The position numbers and the translations under genes were made by a program. This document shows, piece by piece, positions 60,001 through 64,000 of a DNA stretch of 64,000 bases. Positions within the stretch are counted from its first letter, which is position 1; every line of letters starts with the position of its first letter. The notes below the pieces were generated by a model. It made no database searches and had not been told where the DNA came from. It worked only from the letters and a program-made list of their open reading frames with translations. Source of the DNA: Sthenelais limicola (taxonomy: Eukaryota > Annelida > Polychaeta > Phyllodocida > Sigalionidae). The stretch spans positions 78,981,178 through 79,045,177 of the forward strand of contig OW804098.1 in NCBI GenBank assembly GCA_942159475.1, read 5' to 3'.

Positions 60001-63000
60001 AATGCCCCTAGGGGTATCCAAGTAACAACCTTTAAGACCCATAATCGCAGAGCAGGTCACAATTATTACTTTAACCTAGCTTATGCAAATCCCCTGTCTT
60101 TATCTTTATCCCATATAAACTCCCCATGTGTGTACATGTTGTCAACATTTCAACCTTACTTATAATTAACATAATCAGCCATTAGATATGCGTTGGGGCA
60201 TTCCTTCCCAACTTGATCTTGAAGAAGAGGCGAAGAAAAGCAAGGATGGAGTCGTAAGTTGTTGTGTACAGAAGCTTATAGAGAGTGTACAATTCGTAGT
60301 AGAACCAATGCTGTATACTTGTATAGATAGTATGGAATATATTCTGCATCCTATCATTCACCCATATTTTGCATCCTATCATTCACCCAACTAACACTAT
60401 GTGACATTGGACAATTAGGTCATCAATACATTAATGTTCAAGCATGTTTCAAAACTCAATTAAAAAATATTTGTATATACATGTGTAGTAAAAATGTGGG
60501 ACATTAGGAGGCGATCATATGAAAGAAACATCTGTTTCGTAATCAGGGTTTATTTACTCTCAACAAACAACTGACCAGTGGTGATTAACTCGGCACGAGC
60601 AGCGATGCTCTCCGTACCCACAAGGTGGTGTAACGACGTGCGATCTGCTCGACTACCACACATATAATTTGTATAATGTTGAGATTATTGAATACATGCA
60701 ACTTGTAATTAAATAATTGCAAGGCTGCGAAATATGTTCCATACATAGGTTGTGCATAGTAACTTAGACATGGTATACAAGCCTGTTTTGCTTTATGACT
60801 CTTTTCTACTTGCGAGACTTCCAAGGAAAATGAAATGTGGAGGTGAAGGGAACTTTCCTATTTGTTCATAACGTGTAATGAAGACTTTCCCAACTAATTG
60901 CTTTAGATGATGGCTTCATATCTTACCGCTGAAATCCAACTATATGACTTTCAATTATTGTTTCTTAGATTATCGAAGGCATATGCGTTTGTTTCAGTTG
61001 TTTCAACATCTCACGAATAATTCACGCTCCTTCAATCAACTCGTTAGTTCACCGGTATCAATCATACACTGAGCGCTATATTGCTTCTGATAACGCTTAC
61101 AGCTGCGCTTGCTGCTGTTTTGCTATATATGTAGGTTGTTAGGGGAGATTCCAATTATCCATTATCCACATATTGTATATAGTATGTATATATAAATTAT
61201 TGTATAGTAGAAAACGTAAATACTTATATCCATAAAATTAAAAATATTTCAATTAAATCAAACATACAGTTTTTTTTAAAAAACACCTTCATATGTAAGT
61301 GAGTAGGTTCCATAATTTCCATCAAAAATTGAATTATGACTTTTAGATTTAAATTTCATTTTTAGTAACTTTGATATAATACTATGTTAGATACGTCCCC
61401 TAGGGAGCAGCCTTACTCCCACTTTATAGTCTATAGTGGTCTACAAATCACTCAATATCTTTAAAGGCCCTTTGAAAATACATTGGGACAGTTTTCCTAT
61501 TTAATCATGCTTTTAAAATATATAAATTTGTGGTTTTGCTTTGTAAAGGTGGTGGACATGCGATGGGGGGTGCCATCCGATGCTTGGAAGAGCCATGCCA
61601 CTGCTGAGCTGTGCCTGGAGGAGATCCGGAACTGCGTCAAGGATTCAATAGGACCGCACTTCATTGTAAGACCTTCATCTCTCTTTCCCTCACTATATAT
61701 ATAGAGAGAGAATTTTTATTCAGTAAATACATTTTACAGAATTGGACGAATACATCTATATTCATTTTTCATGATATTCTTAACTCCCTGGGCTTTGGAT
61801 CACATAGTTCTTCACCAAGTTTATACACTGGCCAACCAAGAACAAGCTTAACTAGATAATTCCATTATATTATAATATATTGTATTTCCTATATATATGG
61901 TTGCATGGGAATGTATGTATTAATGATTGGTGGATATTCTACAATTCTGTATAGTAATACGAGAATTCTCTATACGGTTTCTTACAGTCTGTACTATAAT
62001 TGCTTGACATTCTATGTTTCATACCGTAGGACCATTGAAGTCTTTAATTGCTTGATATAAAAGTTCCTTCAAATAAATAACTGATCAATTTGCATTAATG
62101 AAGTTAAACTAGTTGCACTCGGAGCCCTCTGCAACAGTAGATTTAGTGAAGGGATCTGGAAGGGGTATTTTATGCATCAATATATAAATATTCTGTTACA
62201 AAATCATATATTTGATCATCTCCATCAGGCCTTCCTGGGGCAGAGGAATGGATACCGTGCGTTACCGGCAATTATTCAGATGGTTGTGTATGAGTCAATA
62301 CGTAAAGCCCTGAGAGACATGGATATAGACGTGTCCCTGCTAGACCAGTGGTACCTCAAAGACTCCAACTACCAGCCTCCAGTCTATATCCTCCAACCTA
62401 TAGATCTAATACTAGGTAAGTCAGCTCCCAGGGTGTGTGGGCTATATAGAGTGTCATTAGTCATTGTGTGTATACAATACATACATACATACATACGCAC
62501 ATAAATACATACATACATACATATATACATGTATATAATATGTATGTATAGATATACATGTATGTTTGTCTGTATGCGTGTATAATTATATATTAAATTA
62601 TGTGTGTATGTGTACACATGTATGTGTTGATGTGTATCCGTGTATTATTGTATAAATTTGTATATATGCATGTATACACATGTATGCATAGTTATGTGTT
62701 TGTATCTATGTCATATTATATTATGGTTATTTCTATGCATACATAACATGTATGCGTTCCAGGAAAATAAGTCGCAAGTCGCAGAAATGATATTTTTTAA
62801 AGTATATGCCCTTCTCTGAATGTTCTCAATTTTGAGGTGCTTAGCGCTGGTCGTAGCATAAATATATGCACCAAATTCCAAGACTGTGTATTGAGTATAG
62901 CTATGTATAGCTATGTATATCAGAGGCCATTCTATAGGGTATATTAAGCTACTTTACTAGTAATTGTCCACCCAAAAGTATTGCAAACGGTTCCTTCAAA

Positions 63001-63540
63001 AGAAATATATCAAACTTAAAATATAGAAATACTTAAATGTCCTACTGTCCTAAATGTCCTACTGTTAAGCGTAATTAGAATCGGCTTGATCTCATCTTTT
63101 CAAATATGATGATATCTCCAAATCCATTTTATGCGAAAAAAAACGGAGACCACACCACCAAGTCCACTGGTGGTCAGCATTGAGTGGACATTTGGCGGGG
63201 TTGTCACTGCAACCACCATCACATGGGGTCCAGGTTGATTCCGCAGCCAATATAAATACATATTAATTGATATAATATGAGTGTAATTTAGGTATCTAGA
63301 TAGATGTATATATGTGAATGTATGAACATGTATTAACGCATGGTAGTGTGTATTTATATTAGTATCAATAGAATAAATACACAATCTTAATACATAATGA
63401 CATGTTGATTGTAGGTGATGACCACAGCCCCTGGAGTGAGATTAACAACCAGTTGGATGAACAGCTTTTAAAGGGAGCAGAAGTATGTGTCAGTAAAGGC
63501 GAGATAGAGCAGATTGTGCTTGACAGGCTCAAGGCTTCAG
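51061..63540 (+). CDS. NWD1/NWD2-like NACHT and WD-repeat protein, 5' part (partial)
   Basis: Six coding exons join in frame: 51061-51097, 57753-57980, 58540-58628, 61549-61665, 62229-62415, 63415-63540. They give 261 residues and leave in phase 1 toward the right edge. The start MAESVVGKAVIK has a good context (ACCATGG) and a GTGAGT donor. Residues 78-118 read IIKVFISSTFTD, then ERNRLM and KLKAYCRERYGVEFQ. Residues 119-157 give VVDMRWGVPSDAWKSHATAE, then LCLEEIRNC and SIGPHF. Residues 158 on give AFLGQRNGYRALP. These are the DUF4062-like hallmarks preceding the NACHT domain in NWD1, NWD2 and related STAND proteins. The P-loop and WD repeats must lie beyond the window. NWD proteins are cytoplasmic STAND ATPases with poorly known ligands. 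The first intron is about 6.7 kb. Assignment of the short first exon is the least certain point. Confidence 0.88.
55562..55770. mobile_element. Nested foldback element in NWD-like intron 1
   Basis: ATGGTTCACGTAAACGG (55598-55614) pairs perfectly with 55730-55746, and ATCCACTTGCAAGTA (55696-55710) pairs perfectly with 55748-55762. Two crossing perfect inverted repeats within 170 bp, plus several CCCGT(A/T)(A/T)AC variants, mark a composite foldback repeat. Confidence 0.7.
55805..56020. mobile_element. CGCG-rich repeat element
   Basis: GGATTTAAATTCGCGCA occurs perfectly twice (55852-55868 and 55917-55933). TACTGTATTTTCGCGCA near the left end (55809-55825) mirrors TGCGCGAACATTAATACGTTTACAGTA near the right end (from about 55970), suggesting terminal inverted repeats with TACTGTA tips. 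Non-coding; superfamily unresolved. Confidence 0.5.
60179..60253 (+). CDS. Possible cassette exon repeating the MRWG motif of the NWD-like gene
   Basis: This 75-bp segment lies between an acceptor (ATAATCAG) and a strong GTAAGT donor, is open in phase 0 on both sides, and reads PLDMRWGIPSQLDLEEEAKK then SKDGV. Its LDMRWGIPS copies the start of the regular exon at 61549-61665 (VVDMRWGVPS). It can be spliced in frame either before that exon or instead of it. It could be a tandemly duplicated exon that diverged after the motif, or a dead partial copy. It lies in the intron between exons 3 and 4. Confidence 0.45.
62462..62720. repeat. (ACAT)n-type microsatellite and degenerate TATG-rich tract
   Basis: Perfect ACAT units at about 62478-62520 merge into imperfect ATGTATGT sequence up to about 62720. 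It lies in the intron after exon 5 of the NWD-like gene and explains all open frames there. Confidence 0.85.
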
Positions 63541-64000
63541 GTGAGAACACATTCACAATTAGGTTGCAATTTAAGGAATAGAGCATTAGCTGCGAGGCTT
63601 TTGCAGGGAGAGATATAATGTGTATCCCATTGATCCAAGCATTTGGGATGGCCAGTAAGATCAAAAGTTTTATACTAACATTATGCCTAGCCAGATGTAT
63701 TGTGTATATTATTATTTCTGTTTCACAATTTAATTTAAGGTATAGTGGCTTTCATGCAAATCCATCGAGGGAGCAAGAATATTGTATGTTGTGATATGCT
63801 TGCATAAAGAACTAATTCTAATCCTCCTTTCCTATTCATTTATATACAATTTTTGATAACCCGATGGTATATAAACTACCAATACAATATAAGATACTTT
63901 GTTTTCAACAACATAGTTTAGAGAATAAGGAGAACTATCTCGAGAAAACCTGCAGTAGCAATGAACTCTCATGGTTTTAATGTCTTTACCCATTACATAT

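Noticed and set aside
62384..62617. 77-codon Tyr/Ile/Met-rich minus-strand ORF
   Set aside because: Translation of the ACAT microsatellite.

Overview
The window is nuclear DNA of an invertebrate animal. It is AT-rich, protein genes are broken into short exons by long introns with canonical GT-AG junctions, and AATAAA signals follow the stop codons. The gaps are full of miniature transposons, foldback elements and SINE or LINE debris. Gene content fits a marine non-vertebrate: a CCDC85 orthologue, an isopenicillin N epimerase-like PLP enzyme and an NWD-type NACHT/WD protein. The phylum cannot be fixed from the sequence alone. Nothing points to a prokaryote, plasmid or CRISPR system.

Layout. 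1-3.0 kb: weak candidate exons on both strands, identity unknown. 3.0-6.3 kb: duplicated repeats, a large nested foldback, pyrimidine-rich repeats, a Helitron-like copy and a decayed hammerhead-like motif. 6.3-13.87 kb, minus strand: a complete 12-coding-exon gene for a 443-residue class V (fold type I) PLP enzyme, with a non-coding first exon, a TATA box and a poly(A) signal. 13.9-22 kb: intergenic, with hairpin elements, a second Helitron-like copy, a TTA-flanked Harbinger-type MITE and a tRNA-derived SINE. 22.09-32.7 kb, plus strand: a complete five-coding-exon CCDC85 gene (355 aa) with an extra intron just after the stop codon. 32.7-44.2 kb: mostly non-coding, with a CRE-rich patch, a 5S-rRNA-like fragment and a TTAA-flanked MITE. 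44.26-45.12 kb, minus strand: an intact intronless 288-codon ORF with a SAM-like N-domain and a Gag-like C-domain layout, possibly a domesticated or solo retroelement gene. 45.1-51.06 kb: intergenic. 51.06 kb to the right edge, plus strand: the 5' part of an NWD1/NWD2-like gene, whose NACHT and WD portions lie beyond the window.

The three recognised genes are unrelated in function and show no operon or cluster logic. Exon chains were rebuilt by hand from splice signals and reading phase, and every junction reported for the three large genes keeps the frame. The observations most worth a second look are the intact Gag-like ORF, a phase-compatible extra copy of the MRWG exon in the NWD-like gene, the ribozyme-like motif, and readable intron-retention ends in both the PLP and CCDC85 genes.
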